From: Urechis unicinctus
Taxonomy: Eukaryota; Annelida; Polychaeta; Xenopneusta; Urechidae
Reading direction: 5' to 3'
NCBI GenBank assembly: GCA_034190875.2
Contig: CM067356.1
Location: 18,669,559 to 18,733,558, forward strand
Length of the DNA: 64,000 nucleotides
Numbering within the stretch: position 1 is the stretch's first letter; every line of letters begins with the position of its first letter. The notes beneath the pieces were generated by a model. That model worked only from the letters and a program-made list of their open reading frames with translations. It had not been told where the DNA came from and ran no database searches. Below, in pieces: positions 1-58,507 of the stretch. Both the position numbers and the translations under genes were made by a program.

Positions 1-122
1 TCCGTGGACCAAACACCAATTCAGGGTGAATGTAGATTATTTCTGAACGTCTGTTGTTCAGATAAATATCGGTTGTTGAATGAACAGGTACAAATAAAAC
101 TTAGTTTTCTCACTCACTCCAG

Positions 123-213
123 CTCCAAGAAATAGCCGAGCGGCGACCAGCACCGCACTCGATGAGAAATGCCCCCACATCTGCCATCCAGCGAAACAAC
201 ACTGCACCACCAG
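123..213 (+). CDS. Candidate coding exon: upstream alternative exon of the smoothelin-like gene, or last-seen exon of a neighbouring gene
   Basis: A pyrimidine-rich tract ending in CAG precedes the segment and CAG/GTGAGT follows it. Reading from the first base gives an open, polar, Pro/Arg/Asn-rich stretch containing RNAPTSAIQRNNTAPP and ending in phase 1. The exon at 15687 accepts phase 1, so splicing this exon to it would keep the frame and bypass the first exon at 3883. A second reading frame through the exon is also open, so the coding frame is not certain. No domain is recognisable. Confidence 0.4.
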
Positions 214-3200
214 GTGAGTTGATTGCCCTTGTGATTAAACAAATCTCAGGTGTGTCTAATTATATTGAACGTATGGAGGTGAGTATAGAATGGCAGCGGT
301 TCATTACATGCATACGACCCGCCACGCTTGTAAATAGGTGTTTGTAAATATTGATATATTAATCTTGTTGTACACAGAATGTTTGTTCCCTGGGTGACTG
401 TAATGCACTGTCCCTTCCATGAAACTCACTGTAAAGCAACTGTTTCTTGTGTGAAATGCTGTATATATCGGGTGTGGCAGTATAATGTTCACTTCTGTAT
501 TGTAAATAAATGATATCGCCATCAATCATGCTAGTGACTGCACTGCATGGGCGTGTGTTCTTTTCTTTGCTTCCCTGATTAATGTGGTGTCAATGTTAAA
601 CCTGTTGTTTCATATTAGCGCACTATGTACATTCTTAAATGTTCCTTTTTGCAGCCTTAACAAATTTTCCCTCTATTTTTGTAAATAATTCCCTTCCCAC
701 CATCTTCGTCACACCACTTCACTCGTCGCCGAGCATTTAGCCATTTGGGATTTGCAAACACAAGAACACAAACACACAAACAAACAAACATACACACAAA
801 CACACTCATCATCACCACCACTCGCACGCAAACACACACGTTCACTCACTCACACTCAAGAAGAGACAACTCACATTCGAACAGACGCACACACGCACGC
901 ACTCACACTCAGGGAGAGACAACACACATACATACAGACAGACACATGCACACTTACTTGAATATCTCCACATAAATACGCACCTACTAAGATCTAATCA
1001 TAAATACACATGCCTTGGTCTTTATATTTACTCAGTCATATGTTCCCAGAACACCGCATATAAATTGTGACCCTTCCTACAAGAGCCGGCGCTAACATGA
1101 CGAAACTCACTTGACAATTCCTTAGATTCTTGTGGAATATAAAAGCATATAATTTTGACATTCAACATAAGCGCCACAATCATTCGCGGTTTACAGACCC
1201 GGATGGCGTTGCTTTGTGGTTTAACAATGACCTCAACAACTTGGTGTTGCTATCGACTTTCCTCGAACAGAAATGTTGGCACTGCTTGTTTTGTTGTAGG
1301 ATGGAAATGCATTCGCGCCGAGTTGTCACTTAGCAGCTTAGGTGGCGTGGTAAAACCCGCCTTTGGCGCCGCGCTCAAGATTAGGTTTCTTTCTGGGGCG
1401 TCTACTTTCTCTGTGAGCGCTCCAGAGGAAACATGACCTCAAATGCTGATTATATTCACATAATAAGTGTCAAAAAGTTTACCGGGTCAGACACTTAATA
1501 CCCGGTTAACGGTCAAATTGAGACGGTGCGGGTAACCGCAACCCCGTAAAACGCATTTCCTCGTCTACATTTCAGACTATGGGGGGAGGGTGGGAGGGGG
1601 GGGGGGCTTGGGTTTGTGGGGTGTATAGGACTTTCGGTGCTGGGAGTGGGAATGGAACAGGGACGTCCCGTTGTCAACAGGTTATTAATTACCCAGCATG
1701 TCCAGGGAAATAGATGGCATATCCATTTCGTATAGCACTCTCTTGGAAGCTGATATGCTTGAGATATTTGTACACGGCCCTTGATTCAAGATGTCTGGGG
1801 TCACCGTCATCTGGGGCAAAACATTACATAGGGGAAACACGATGGCATATGTTCTGAGAAGCTGCCTCTCATGTGTCTTAATTCACGCTTTCTTTCTATC
1901 GTCTCTTCTCCTCTGGTTTCTCCATTACAGGAGGTTGGGTGTGATCGGCGATCCCTCACCATACACCCAGAGAAGTAACAGATAGCGTCCTTAGTTACCG
2001 GGATTCAGTTTTATACATACCTCCATATTATTAGTTAAACACCCCCTTGAACAACAGAATTTAAAATTTGCATTCTCACAATCTCCCAGGAATAAACTAC
2101 CACCCCGACCCGCCACCTGCTCGCATCTAAAAAACAAACAAACCCATCCGTCACCCCTTGACCTCACGTCACAAAATTCAACATCAGCTTGGTTGTTATT
2201 TTAGTCTGTCAAAACATCAATTCGACCAATATCTTCTCCGTTAAATAACATGTTCCCATTTATACTTCACACCAAAATCAGTTTCCCACATGTTTGTCCA
2301 AATATAGGTATACAGGAGTTGAGGGGTTTGTTCTGAACCGGTGGTAACTGGACGTGTGATTCCCGGCCGAAAACAGCCCACTAATCGCCATATATAACAG
2401 CGCATATTGTCTGCCTTCCATTCAGCTTCGATCACCTCAGGCGGTTTCTTCTGAATACAGCTCCCTCAAAACGAAAATGGCTAAATTGTGCCGTTTATTT
2501 TTCCACATCGTTTGAACCAACAATTGGTCCGTCCAAAGAGACCGGGCTCTATTAGCAAGGGGTTCGTTTTAGGAAATGAGGTGGGCTTTTTCGGATGTGA
2601 GATGAAGTTGTGATGAATTCGTATTGGGTAAATTTTATGTTCGAGTTAGTTTAACTAGTTACTACACGTACATTTATCTGACATAATTTTCGGTCTGTCG
2701 CTATGGTTATCATATGTCACCATGTGCTGTGACGCGCTCATTAATATCACCTCTGAATGGGGGGGGGGAACCTTGGCCAAATCATTCAATTAAAACCGCT
2801 GGACAACGATATCAATATATATATATAATTTATGTCGAGAGGCCTCCACTGTAGATTATTTTGTCCACGAGCAATAATTTTGTAGGCATTGATTATATGA
2901 CCAAGTTACGTCTTGCCAAGTTTCAAGGAAGGTTGCCCTTTAGGCTGTAGAAGCGGGGTTGTGGGTCGAATTTCATATCCTCTCGCTACAATAGCTGGAT
3001 CTGTAAGACGGATCTCTCAGCGGGATCCCCTTGTTAAGGTAATAAAAGACCCGCCGATCTGCCTTTGATGTATATTAGGCGCTCAGCGATCGGTAAGCCA
3101 TGGGGTTACTCATCGCATTATTCATTAGGGTTTATTTTCCATATATTATACCCCGTTTGGTAGCCATTCACAGACACACCAGCAGCCCCTCTCCCACCGC

Positions 3201-3680
3201 TGTATTGTCATAGTCAGGTGACTGTTCGCCCTCGGGTCGCCCCCGTTTTCTACCTGATTAACCACCCGATCTCGCCGCTTGTATCATAAGCCTGGGATAC
3301 AACGCCCCCGTCTCATTCGCTGGAAATCGCCTCTTGTAGTTCACACGGACGGATTCCTCTATCACTTAGTCTGTTGTTACTTGAACTGTCCAGCCTTAGA
3401 TTTATACAGAGAGAGAGCGAGAGAGAGAGGAGGAAGAGATAAATTGTGGAAATTTAATTTTAACTTCGGCCAAGGTGACTCAAGAAATTGGAAAATATCT
3501 GGCATGATAAGGCGTTGAGTGTAGATGCGAGAACGTCGAGTTATCACATGAGTGACTGGGAAATACGGATATAGACAAACACGAGAGGCCGTGATCTGGC
3601 GAGCTGGCCCCTTATGACAGCATGCAATAAGCCATCTCACTGCCGCCACGCTGCAGTTGCTCTTCACGGGGGACCATGCC
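214..3680. other. Non-coding stretch upstream of the TATA promoter
   Basis: No convincing coding exon is seen here. The stretch contains a CA-rich low-complexity region at 745-960, a short G-rich tract near 1580-1606 and a GA-rich patch near 3408-3440. If the exon at 123-213 belongs to the smoothelin-like gene, this stretch is intronic for that isoform. Confidence 0.5.
745..960. repeat. CA-rich low-complexity tract
   Basis: The plus strand is dominated by interrupted CACA, CAAACA and ACTCACA runs. Open frames across it on both strands are by-products of base composition. Confidence 0.8.
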
Positions 3681-3685
3681 CTTGG

Positions 3686-3695
3686 TATATATATA
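3686..3695 (+). promoter_or_regulatory. TATA box of the smoothelin-like gene
   Basis: A TATATATA core followed by AGAGAACC lies about 190 bases before the first ATG of the gene model. A start site 25-35 bases downstream would fall near 3715-3725. The following 5' leader has a tiny upstream frame (ATG TCA GTG TGA near 3860) just before the main ATG. A TATA-driven start fits a tissue-restricted, possibly muscle, promoter, but that is inference. Confidence 0.55.
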
Positions 3696-3882
3696 GAGAA
3701 CCAAACCGCGCTAGCGTCGAACAACCAGAACGCACCTCAACGCGCCAACTTCGCATCGTCGGCTTTTCCAGCGTTCACTTGTTAAGGCTGTGAGATTCCA
3801 TTCGAGCGCGTATTTGTTGGACCTGTACCTGATTTAAGCTGGGTCATCTTCTTGGGATATGTCAGTGTGACGCAAGCGTGTC

Positions 3883-50011
<46,129 letters not shown>

Positions 50012-51826
50012 CTATTCCATGTCCTCCACTCTGGCTTCGTCTGGGCATACACCTGCTCCGGCTGAGAGAAGATTGTCACTAGTGCTTTCTTCTTCTGCCA
50101 TTTCTCTCACTCTCGCCGCAGCTTGTAGTATGTAGTCTTGCTATGACATGCACCTTGCTTCTGTTCGCTGTGTTTATAAATCTTGGTTTTGTTAAGTTCA
50201 TCTGTGCTTTTTATTTGTCATTCTGTGAATGTTTTCTGGGTTGATGGACACCATATGTTGTGATAGCGTGACATTAACGTTATCGCTGGGACGGTGCTAT
50301 ATCATGCGTGTTTAGCAATACACAAGCATTCTCTGGTGGATGCTCCATGTTTTTATTAAACCTCTTGCTGTATACCATGAATGGGTTAGATGCTCACTTC
50401 TGGGAATATGATACATGTAGATATGGTAAAATGGTCAAAGGGTGGGGTTGGCATCTTATTTATTTTTATAGAAATATTCAGGACAAACCCCACCATAGTG
50501 GCTGCTAACTATACATCTGGTCTGATCAACAATGTCAGTATACCTCTGGGATTATTGCATGCTGTGCATATGCAAAGAACCGCCTTCACTTCTTTCTTTT
50601 TTCTACACCAAAAAAAAGAATATATTTTAACATTTTGTAATTTGATGGTTACAAATAGAACTTTTACCAGTACATAGATTTTAGTTTTTGTAAAAAGATA
50701 TATACAACTACTAGAAGGGAAAGCAATCGTGGTCATATGATGAGTGTGTCATGTGATACTTGTCAGATTGTGCGTGTGTTTGTTCCTCTGATGAAGCCAG
50801 GGAGAGGCTGTGTTGTGTAATCAGGCACCTCTTAAAACATTGTGTACAACATGTGTTCATTTAATGCACAGAAGACTTATAGATCCCTGTAGTGCTGTGA
50901 TTGTCATGAGATCAATCACCTGTCATCACTCTGATCACTGTTTGGTTAGCCCTGACCCAAATGTTGCTTTGTTGAATCTGTCTCGGCAGCAGTGGGTTGC
51001 CTTGCCACCAATTCAGGCTACTTTAATGTAGTTACTGTGTAAGCAAGACCCTATATGAGAGAGTCTGTCTTGTTAAAAAGCTGTTTCAAGTTATTCGTAG
51101 GATTCACATACATATTTGTCAAGCCTCCTACAAGTGTCCTTATTTAACTCAAGTTGGATCGACATGAAACTTGCTGTCGACTGTTTTTGTATTATAAGAC
51201 TGTTCTTGTTCTGTGTACTTTCTGCAAAAAACATATTTACCATATTGTTGTTGTTTGGGGAAATATGTCAAGATTACACTTTCTCAAGAAAACCTTGTGC
51301 CTGGATTTCTTAAGTTACCTTATTAGTTATAATGCTCATTATTGGTCACCCAAGATGCCTTTCCTGCCAATGAAGGCTCACCTCAGGCACTACCTTATGA
51401 ATATTAAATGTTGAGGAGGAGTTAGGTAATGAATATTCATATTTTAAGGCTTTGGCAGGATATTAACCATGGTTAATAATTACTTATTTGAGGTACTGCA
51501 TGACTACCAAGGAAATATGTTTAGGAAGATCATTGAGAATTGCATTTATATTTGTATGTCAACCTAACCAGATCTGTTGTGAAACTACTTCTGATAAATA
51601 ATTTAGAAGTTGGAAAAATATGTTGATGTCATCAAATTGTTCTTATGAAACTCTTGTTGGTGTACAACTTAAAAAATGTTCTTTGTTAAGTCTCAACTTC
51701 TCATTGTTTCATTTGATAGGGAAAGGATTATGCTTGCTATGTGATATGTTTGTAATAATGTTGCAATATTGGCTGAAAAATTAATTTTTGGTTAAGATAT
51801 TCTTAATTGTTTTACATGTAAATAAA
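50012..51826 (+). other. 3' untranslated region and downstream flank
   Basis: AT-rich with no coding frame. The nearest cleavage-signal variants are ATTAAA near 50355 and AATAAA at 51821-51826, so the 3' UTR could be about 0.35 or 1.8 kb. Confidence 0.4.
51821..51826 (+). terminator. Possible polyadenylation signal
   Basis: AATAAA followed by a T-rich stretch. The ATTAAA near 50355 is an alternative. Confidence 0.25.
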
Positions 51827-51974
51827 TTTAATTGTTTAATTAAAGAGTTGTTCATCTTTGACATGCAGTTTATATCCATTATTCCAAGAACTAAAGTCAA
51901 TGGGAGACTGGACGATGCTGTTTGTGATCGTACTTCTGTGAGAGTTTTGCATAGCAGCCACCTTAGTATTGGTC

Positions 51975-53035
51975 CTTGAAAAGATGCTGGCAAGTTGCTG
52001 ACATTGCAGGAAGAAGAACAGCCATCATGGTGTGTGCCAGCATATTAATGTCATCATCGCTTGGGGCAAGAAGAGCGTTATAAACAGCATCTTTCTTGAT
52101 GCAGGTCTTGTAACCAAACGATAGAAAGTTGCCAGCCATGAATCCTTTGATGTCCTGAATGACACAAGCTGCACATAGTATTCATTCATATCTAAGATGT
52201 GGACAGCTCTGTCTTCCAATAGAGACCAGAGATGGGGTGGAGTTGACGAGTTTGGATATCAGCCCAAGTGCTTTTGTCCCTGCTATGTACTGTGGAACTT
52301 TCAAGTCATGTAGAACTTGCACCATGTATTTGTGGAGAAAAAACACGCCACTGGCATTGGCAAACAACATATTCAACCGACTACCTCTGTACGGAACAAG
52401 TGGGAGAGTGCGGAGTTTATGCTCATCCAGAATTGATTTCATGCGCAAACTGAATGGACCAAAACAACCCGACTTGTAATCGGCACCCCCCACAAAAAAG
52501 CTTTGCAAGCTGTCCAATACTGGGGCTGCATTCTCAAACACCCCCTTCTCCACTTCAAGAGAGAAACCTGACAAGAGATAACTACGTTGACCAATGAATG
52601 AAGACCACAAAAGAAATTGCATAACTTACCCAACGACTCCTTGGCATCATCTGCTAAAGCATCCCAATTGGCAATAATTGAAGTTAGTGCTTCTCTTCGG
52701 TAATTCTCAAGCATTCGGTTAAAATTTACCTCTGTTGCGGCACGGTCGGACATAGTGGCTGAAATATTATGCAAAACTGATTTGGAAACGTCATTGTCAG
52801 CAGTATTTGCAGCATCATCAAGATTTCTCGAAACACTTTCAATGTGTCTTGAGCAGATTTAGTTCCAATGTCCCGCAACCCTAACATCCGTTGATTCCCT
52901 TTCTCGTCAACGGCCTCACAACCCATAAACTTCTGACCAAAGTTACTGGTTTCATCGGACAGGTAGGAGTGTGGTGTTATTTTCTTGACTGAAGACTTCA
53001 CTGAGCTGTTTCTGGGAGAGAACCAATTTGTCTTA
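51975..53035 (-). pseudogene. Broken transposase-like or repeat-family protein
   Basis: Read on the minus strand, three frames follow one another. The first has CEAVDEKGNQRMLGLRDIGT and then KSAQDTLKVFREIL. The second has ISATMSDRAATEVNFNRMLE and LCNFFCGLHSL. The third has VPYRGSRLNMLFANASGVFF and IAGTKALGLISKL. At least two frame changes (near 52790 and 52620) break the frame, and a degraded tail continues to about 51975. I recognise the blocks as resembling a protein family found in many copies in invertebrate genomes, probably from a DNA transposon. I cannot name the superfamily, and no zinc finger or catalytic triad could be assigned. Confidence 0.55.
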
Positions 53036-53338
53036 ATTCACCTTAAAAATTGTGGACCTAGCTGGCAACTTAATTATTTGCCCTCTTACCAACCATACCC
53101 AGCACCGAGTTGATCAGAGCTGGTATCCTTGCAATGGAATGTCAAATAGTATAATGCATCGAACACAGAATGATCATGCGAACTAAACCAATGCAACATC
53201 GAAATAAGAAGAGCGACCTAATCTCAATGGGTCCATAAATCCTCCCGCGAATCTGGCTAATTACTTTACCAAATCACTTTTTTCGCCCATTAAACTGCCG
53301 TCAAGTCAATAATTTTCGCGATATTTGTAATAATCCAA
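52944..53338. repeat. Array unit 1, left part
   Basis: This stretch aligns with 61013-61404 and 63681-63990, sharing for example CTGAGCTGTTTCTGGGAGAG and CGACCTAATCTCAATGGGTC. It includes the first coding part of the broken transposase-like frame. The unit resumes at 58680 on the other side of the insertion. Confidence 0.85.
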
Positions 53339-53788
53339 CCAGATAACAAACTCAAGGCCAGCGGCAGTTCCCAGCTGACAGCCCACCGGCGGCCCAACGG
53401 TGGCTCGTCTTCGGCTGAATGTCTGCCATCGCGCCATCTAGCTGCATCTTTGCAAATTAATAACGACCATAACCTTAGTTCAGTCATTGAATGTTGGCGG
53501 GTATTTGGAAATTCGTAAAAATCACTCAGTTTTCATCACTTCTACTGTGTTAGGTGAGTTGCAGTACTTTTATCCATTTTAAATACGTATTAAGATAATA
53601 CATGGGATATGAAAACATCTAGTATTCATCGCATTTCTTTGAATTTGGGGTTTTTTATCATGAAATTTACCCGAGTTGGATTTAAGCGCATTCAAAAGTA
53701 AAAAGTTAATAACAAAACATTAAAATTGTTTGTTTTCTTCATTGTATTATGCAAGTACTTATAAAACAAGATTTTCTTCAAGAATATA

Positions 53789-53796
<8 letters not shown>

Positions 53797-53848
<52 letters not shown>
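53797..53848. repeat. (GT)n microsatellite
   Basis: About 26 uninterrupted TG units just before the acceptor at 53880. Confidence 0.97.
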
Positions 53849-53852
<4 letters not shown>

Positions 53853-53880
53853 ATTAATAAATTTTATTTCTTAATTGTAG

Positions 53881-54322
53881 CGAACTACTGAAAATGAGGC
53901 AGAAATGTAGAACTAGAAGGGTGGAGGGACATCTCACCACCGATTTAGAAACAACTGACGCAGAGAGCAGAGTCAGAAAAAGGTGAGTTTCATAGATATC
54001 AGGCGATTCCTTCCCTCGGGGCATTTTTGGTCACAAAAATATTATACATGGTTAATATTGATATTATAAAGGTACACATAAAAAGTGAAATATTTCCACA
54101 ATACAGGTCGCATTCTTCCAAGAATAGGTCTGACGAAGAGGAAGAAGCAGAGCCAGCCCAGAAACTTTAGTCTGTTCAACATGTGAAATCAAACCCACAT
54201 GCAGTAAATAGTACCTTTAATGATATTTTCAACAGTGATTTGGAGGGAGACAGTGTCAAAGCCTCACAGAAAAAAAAGGTGTTGGCTCAATCAGAAGTCC
54301 CCAAGTTACCTCCTCTTCCATG
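53881..54322 (+). pseudogene. Two exons of a small unknown gene inside the DNA element
   Basis: Exon one (53881-53982) follows TTAATTGTAG and has ATG at 53894. It reads MRQKCRTRRVEGHLTTDLET and ends in phase 2 at AAAAG/GTGAGT. Exon two (54107-54322) joins in frame, reads HSSKNRSDEEEEAEPAQKL and meets TAG at 54168. The same frame stays open after that stop through VKSNPHAVNST and KLPPLPW to a possible donor at 54323. That suggests a decayed longer gene with a basic N-terminus and acidic middle. Function is unknown. Confidence 0.5.
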
Positions 54323-54409
54323 GTAACATTAAATATGCATTTACTTTGTCCTACAATTTACCTTACTTTGTGTAACATTAGAAAAGGGAAATCAAGTTAC
54401 TAAAAAAAG

Positions 54410-56086
54410 TTAGATTAATATAATGTTTCTACAGATATATATTTTGGGCAATCCACAATTCTCTTGGGTTGTGCTCAGCACACCAAACTTTCTCAAGAAT
54501 ACTTGACCGAAACAAAATGATTCCACATGTAACTTTTTAACCGATAGCACTGGGTCCCTAGCAGTTTCGCGCTGGAGTTCATTGAGCTTTTCTGTGCTGA
54601 AACGTACTAGGTTGACTTTGAGATCGAGGTTGATGTGTTCAGTATGTCGCGATGGCTTTCGCGAGAGGCCATCGGCAAGTAGCATCTCCTTGCCCGGCTT
54701 GTACCTGATCGTGACATCGTAGTTCTCAAGACGCAGTAGCATTCTCTGCAAACAGGGTGGCGCAGCTGCCAAGTGTTTCAGTTGTATCATCTCGAGCGGC
54801 TTGTGGTCTGATTCCACAATGAACTGACTTGCGTACACATATGTATGGAATCGTTCACACCCGAACACAACAGCGAGTAGTTCCCGCTCAATGTTGGCGT
54901 ATCGTTGCTCTGTTTCTGAGAGGCTTTTCGATGCAAAGGCGATTGGCTTGCCTTCCTGCGTCAGTACCGCACCGATCCCCTTCTGGGATGCATCGACTTG
55001 TATGACCGTTTCCTTGCTGGGGTCGAAGTATGCCAGTGTGACCTCGTTACAGATAAGTGTCTTCACATGATTGAAGACTTTGTCGTGTGCCGGGGTCCAG
55101 TCAAACTTTCTGTCCTTCTTCAGTGGCTCACGGAGGACAGCCGTCTCAGTAGAGAGGTTAGGAATGAATGGCGACATGTATGTTATGAGCCCCAGAAAAC
55201 CTTGAAGTTGCTGCACGGTTGTGGGGGCAGGCCAGGTTACGACATCCTCGATCTTCGCTGGGTCTGGGTGTGCGCCTTCTCGATCGTATAGAGTTCCAAA
55301 GAATTTGACCCGGGTTTGCTCAATGGCACACTTGGCGCTATTGAACACCAGCCCGTTCTGACCAGCCACCCGCATCAGGTTGTGGAGATTCGCGTCGTGC
55401 TCCTCCTCTGATTTTGCGAACACAATCACGTCGTCAGCGATACCAATTGTACCGGGGCAGTTTTCAAGGATCTGATCCATTCGCTGCTGGAAGACATCTT
55501 GTGACATGACGAGACCAAATGGCATCCTCAGGTATGCATACCTGCCAAAAGGGGTGTTGAAAGTTGTCAGTAGGGAACTTTCATCATCGAGCTTGACAGA
55601 CCAGTATCCGTCTTTTGCGTCAAGTTTCGAGAAGTATTGGGCGCCTCCGAGTTTGTATGTAATTTCCTCCTGTGTTGGGGGTTTATGGTGGCACCTCTTG
55701 ATCACCTTGTTAAGGTCAGTCGGGTCCAGGCAGATCCTCAGGTCGCCGTTTTCCTTCGGCCCGACCACCATGCTGTTGACCCAGTCCGTGGGCTCAAGGA
55801 CTTTTCTGATAATGCGTTGTTTCTCCATCGAGTCCAGTTTGGCCTTCAGTTTATTTCGTTGGTGTATGGAAAATTTGCATTGAGCGTGCACTACTGGGCG
55901 AGGGTTCGGCATCGTGACGATATGGTACCGGCCTGGGAAATCACATGTACGATCAAACTGGTTGGGATATATTCGCACCAAGTCTTTGATGGAGTTTACA
56001 GGACCTTGCCTCTCAACGTAACAGTGCAATGTTATAAGTTTGAGTTTTCTTGACGTCGGCAAGATTGCTGGGCCGTCTGTTTCCAC
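54410..56086 (-). pseudogene. Ty3/Gypsy pol: reverse transcriptase and RNase H
   Basis: The 558-codon frame contains the RT fingers and palm (ICLDPTDLN, FSKLDAKDGYW, FGLVMSQDVFQQ), an active-site box reading IADD instead of YxDD or VDD, and the thumb (QGFLGLITYMSPFIP). RNase H follows, with its catalytic Asp in VIQVDASQKGIG, ERELLAVVFG and SDHKPLE. After a tether reading RETARDPVLS the frame leaves known sequence and stops, with no integrase HHCC or DDE domain. The frame lies one register away from the gag-protease frame, so the polyprotein is broken at about 56086-56105 unless a frameshift is used. Confidence 0.88.
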
Positions 56087-57285
56087 AACGAAAAACTTTC
56101 CTGGTTTTTACAGAGTAACTGTACGGCACCGTAGTTGTGTATCGTCGTACCGTTGTAGGCAGTCAGCACCGTATTTTGCTTGTCCACTGCCTGCGGTAAG
56201 GGAAGTCCCTCTGCGTCGAGCTTGTCGGGGAAAAGCTGCCGAAACATTCGTACCGGGAGCGTATTTCCTTGCGCACCTGTGTCAATCTTGGCACGTATAT
56301 CTGCGATTATGCGCCGTTCTGGGAGTTTTGCCGAGATCTTCGTGAAGACCTCGTCCCGAGTATCAGCGTTGAAGCGATCGATTGCGGACACGTTCACAGT
56401 CTCTATAGATAAATGTTCGAATTGTTCCTCGACACTTAGCTCCTGTACCATTTGAGTGTTCTTTTGTTGTCCTCCATGAATGTCATGTACTCGTTGCCTT
56501 CCACGGCTTCTACTACGACCTCTGCCACGCCCCCTTCCACGAGAGCGACCAAGGTTTTTAGGATTTGCCATATACACAGAAGCCCAATGATTTTGTTTAC
56601 CACAAAAGTTACATGTCGTACCGAATGCTGGGCACCTGTTTCTTGGCGTTTTGTCGTGACTACGGCCACAGTTGTAACACACAGACCCATCGTGTTTACT
56701 GGTATGGGCCCGTACTGCGTCCACTTGCGATTGTGCACCGTCTGTGTTGACCGTCGTGAATTGCCGCATGTGTTCCGCCGACGCCTCGTATGTTTGGGCT
56801 AGATCAACGGCTTGGGCGAACGTAAGTTTGTCATTCTTCCCAAGAAGATCCTTCTGCAATTCCGGGTAGCGTGTGCCCGCTATGATTTGTTCTACTATCC
56901 TCACTTCTGCTTCCTCGTCATCTCTAAACTGACACTGCACTGCCTGTAGCCGGCACCGGCTGACGAAGTCGCTGATGGACTCGTGGGCACCCTGGTGGAT
57001 TCTTTGCAAATGAAAACGAGCAAGCCTAAAGTTTACTTTAGGCTGAATTTGTTTTTCAAAGTGGTCCCACACTGTGACAGGGTCTTTTCGTTCAGCGTCA
57101 TGTAGGTCCCATGAGTTAAAAAATTTGAGGCCCTGTTCCCCTGCAAATAACAGGATATGATCGACTTGCTTTTCAGCCTGAATGTCTTTGACTGAGAAAT
57201 AAAGTTCACAGCGCTGTTTAAATAGTTTTATGGCCGAAATTAGGTTAGCACTAGACCAGTCCATGGTAGGGATGAGGGACGCCAT
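56032..57285 (-). pseudogene. Ty3/Gypsy gag and protease
   Basis: The 417-codon frame starts MASLIPTMDW and has a gag capsid-like region (WDHFEKQI, FVSRCRLQAVQC). About residue 200 are two zinc knuckles. The first is C-x2-C-x3-H-x7-C. The second is C-x2-C-x4-H-x4-Y, where Tyr replaces the last Cys, which should weaken zinc binding. An Arg/Gly-rich basic stretch follows. The protease motif DTGAQGNTLP lies about residue 338. The frame then drifts out of register at its end. Confidence 0.85.
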
Positions 57286-57412
57286 GCTTTCCGTGTGTGA
57301 GTGATAATGGGAGAAATTGAGGATTCACCACAGTTTATAGGGTTTGCTACTGAGTTTCGTAGCCAGAATTACTCACAAACTTGCACTGGTGATATGGGCC
57401 TATTGTCCTTTT

Positions 57413-57425
57413 ACCGCTGCCACCA
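57413..57425 (-). other. Retrotransposon primer-binding site
   Basis: On the minus strand, TGGTGGCAGCGGT follows the LTR directly. Its TGG start is the complement of a tRNA CCA end. The tRNA species is not identified. Confidence 0.65.
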
Positions 57426-57609
57426 TGTAATATGATGTGAAGTGAAGGTGAAGACAGTTTTGTTGTCATGAGTTTACTTTCACCCAAGCGCATGACATAG
57501 ACATAAACAATATGGCGAAGCCCGTGGGCGACCTCTAGTGAATAGCCATGAACTATATTGAGGTGGCACCACAAGCACTTATGTTAATCATAACGTTCAT
57601 CACATTACA
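57426..57609 (-). repeat. 5' LTR of the Ty3/Gypsy element
   Basis: The 184-bp segment starts TGTAATATGATG and ends CATCACATTACA, giving TG/CA termini with a 12-bp imperfect inverted repeat. The primer-binding site abuts it. No second copy was found near 54.4 kb. Confidence 0.75.
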
Positions 57610-58414
57610 ACCACTCTGAGTCTGCGTCATCAAAAAATTAACATCAGCAATTATGAAACAATTAAATGAAGTTAGAACGCCAATGGTCATCTCTACTAGT
57701 CCTCATTCTCTGATGCAGAAGTAGCTGATGAGTCTTGAGAAGGGGATACCAGTAGAGGAGATGATCAGCTGGATGTCTTCTTCATCAGAGCTTGCCTCAT
57801 AGGTCAACTTGTCTGGAACGTTTCAAACGATCCCTTCGTGGCATTTCGATGTTATTTAGTAAGGACTCAAAAACATGAACGAAGAGAAGTGACAGGATAC
57901 GATAAGTGTATATTTTCGTTGACAACAATCTAACGACGCGATGTCCAATGACGACGCGATGTCAAACTTTTACCACTTGAAGGGCCACGACGGCAATGTT
58001 TAATTAATTAGATAATTTCATTTAGTGAATGTTGATGTACAAGCTCTTTGTATTCTTTAGCAACTTTCTATACTTGTGGGGATTTTTTTTTACACTAGCT
58101 GGGAAAATGAACCGCATCACCTAATCCCGGATGGAGGCTTGTATTCGGATGTAGCTAAAGAATGCAGGTGATAGGGATGGCGGGCAAAAGATGCGGGCCC
58201 AACAGAAAGCTGGCAAGTGATATCATGTTCTGTTTTAGAAAAGAACTCCCCACATGTCAATTAATTTCATTTGTGAAGTAATATAATTAATATCTTTGCC
58301 TAGGCATCCAAATCATTCACCGGCCATTTTCCTGTGTGATTGTAATTATAATCTTTCAGTGAAAAAATTGTATATGAATATAATCATTGTTAACGAAGAT
58401 CTTCATGTCTACAG

Positions 58415-58500
58415 GAAAAGAACTGAATGAAGAGATACAGATGACAAGGCTCGCCGCTCTTATTGATTATAACGATTTGTCTTCTGAGGAAGAAATTTAG
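58415..58500 (+). CDS. Terminal exon of the small gene in the DNA element
   Basis: After a CTACAG acceptor the frame reads EIQMTRLAALIDYNDL and then SSEEEI before TAG at 58498. An AATAAA follows at 58508-58513. The exon needs a phase 1 partner, whereas the exon ending at 54322 leaves phase 2, so at least one exon between them is missing or unrecognised. Confidence 0.45.
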
Positions 58501-58507
58501 TATTCTT

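Larger units (their letters stand above)
54410..57609 (-). mobile_element. Truncated Ty3/Gypsy LTR retrotransposon
   Basis: The element runs right to left: LTR (57426-57609), primer-binding site, gag-protease frame (57285-56032), then reverse transcriptase and RNase H (56086-54410). Integrase and the second LTR are absent, so the 3' part is lost. It lies inside the DNA element at 53339-58677 and so inserted later. The proteins resemble the K02A2.6-like group common in invertebrates, possibly Mag/SURL-type; the clade is a guess. Confidence 0.88.

Noticed and set aside
54998..56802. Plus-strand frames up to 138 codons
   Set aside because: They are shadows of the minus-strand Ty3/Gypsy genes.
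57690..57830. Acidic-looking frames on both strands inside the DNA element
   Set aside because: The plus frame has stops, the minus frame is short, and neither joins the other exons in phase. It could be a lost exon but cannot be supported.
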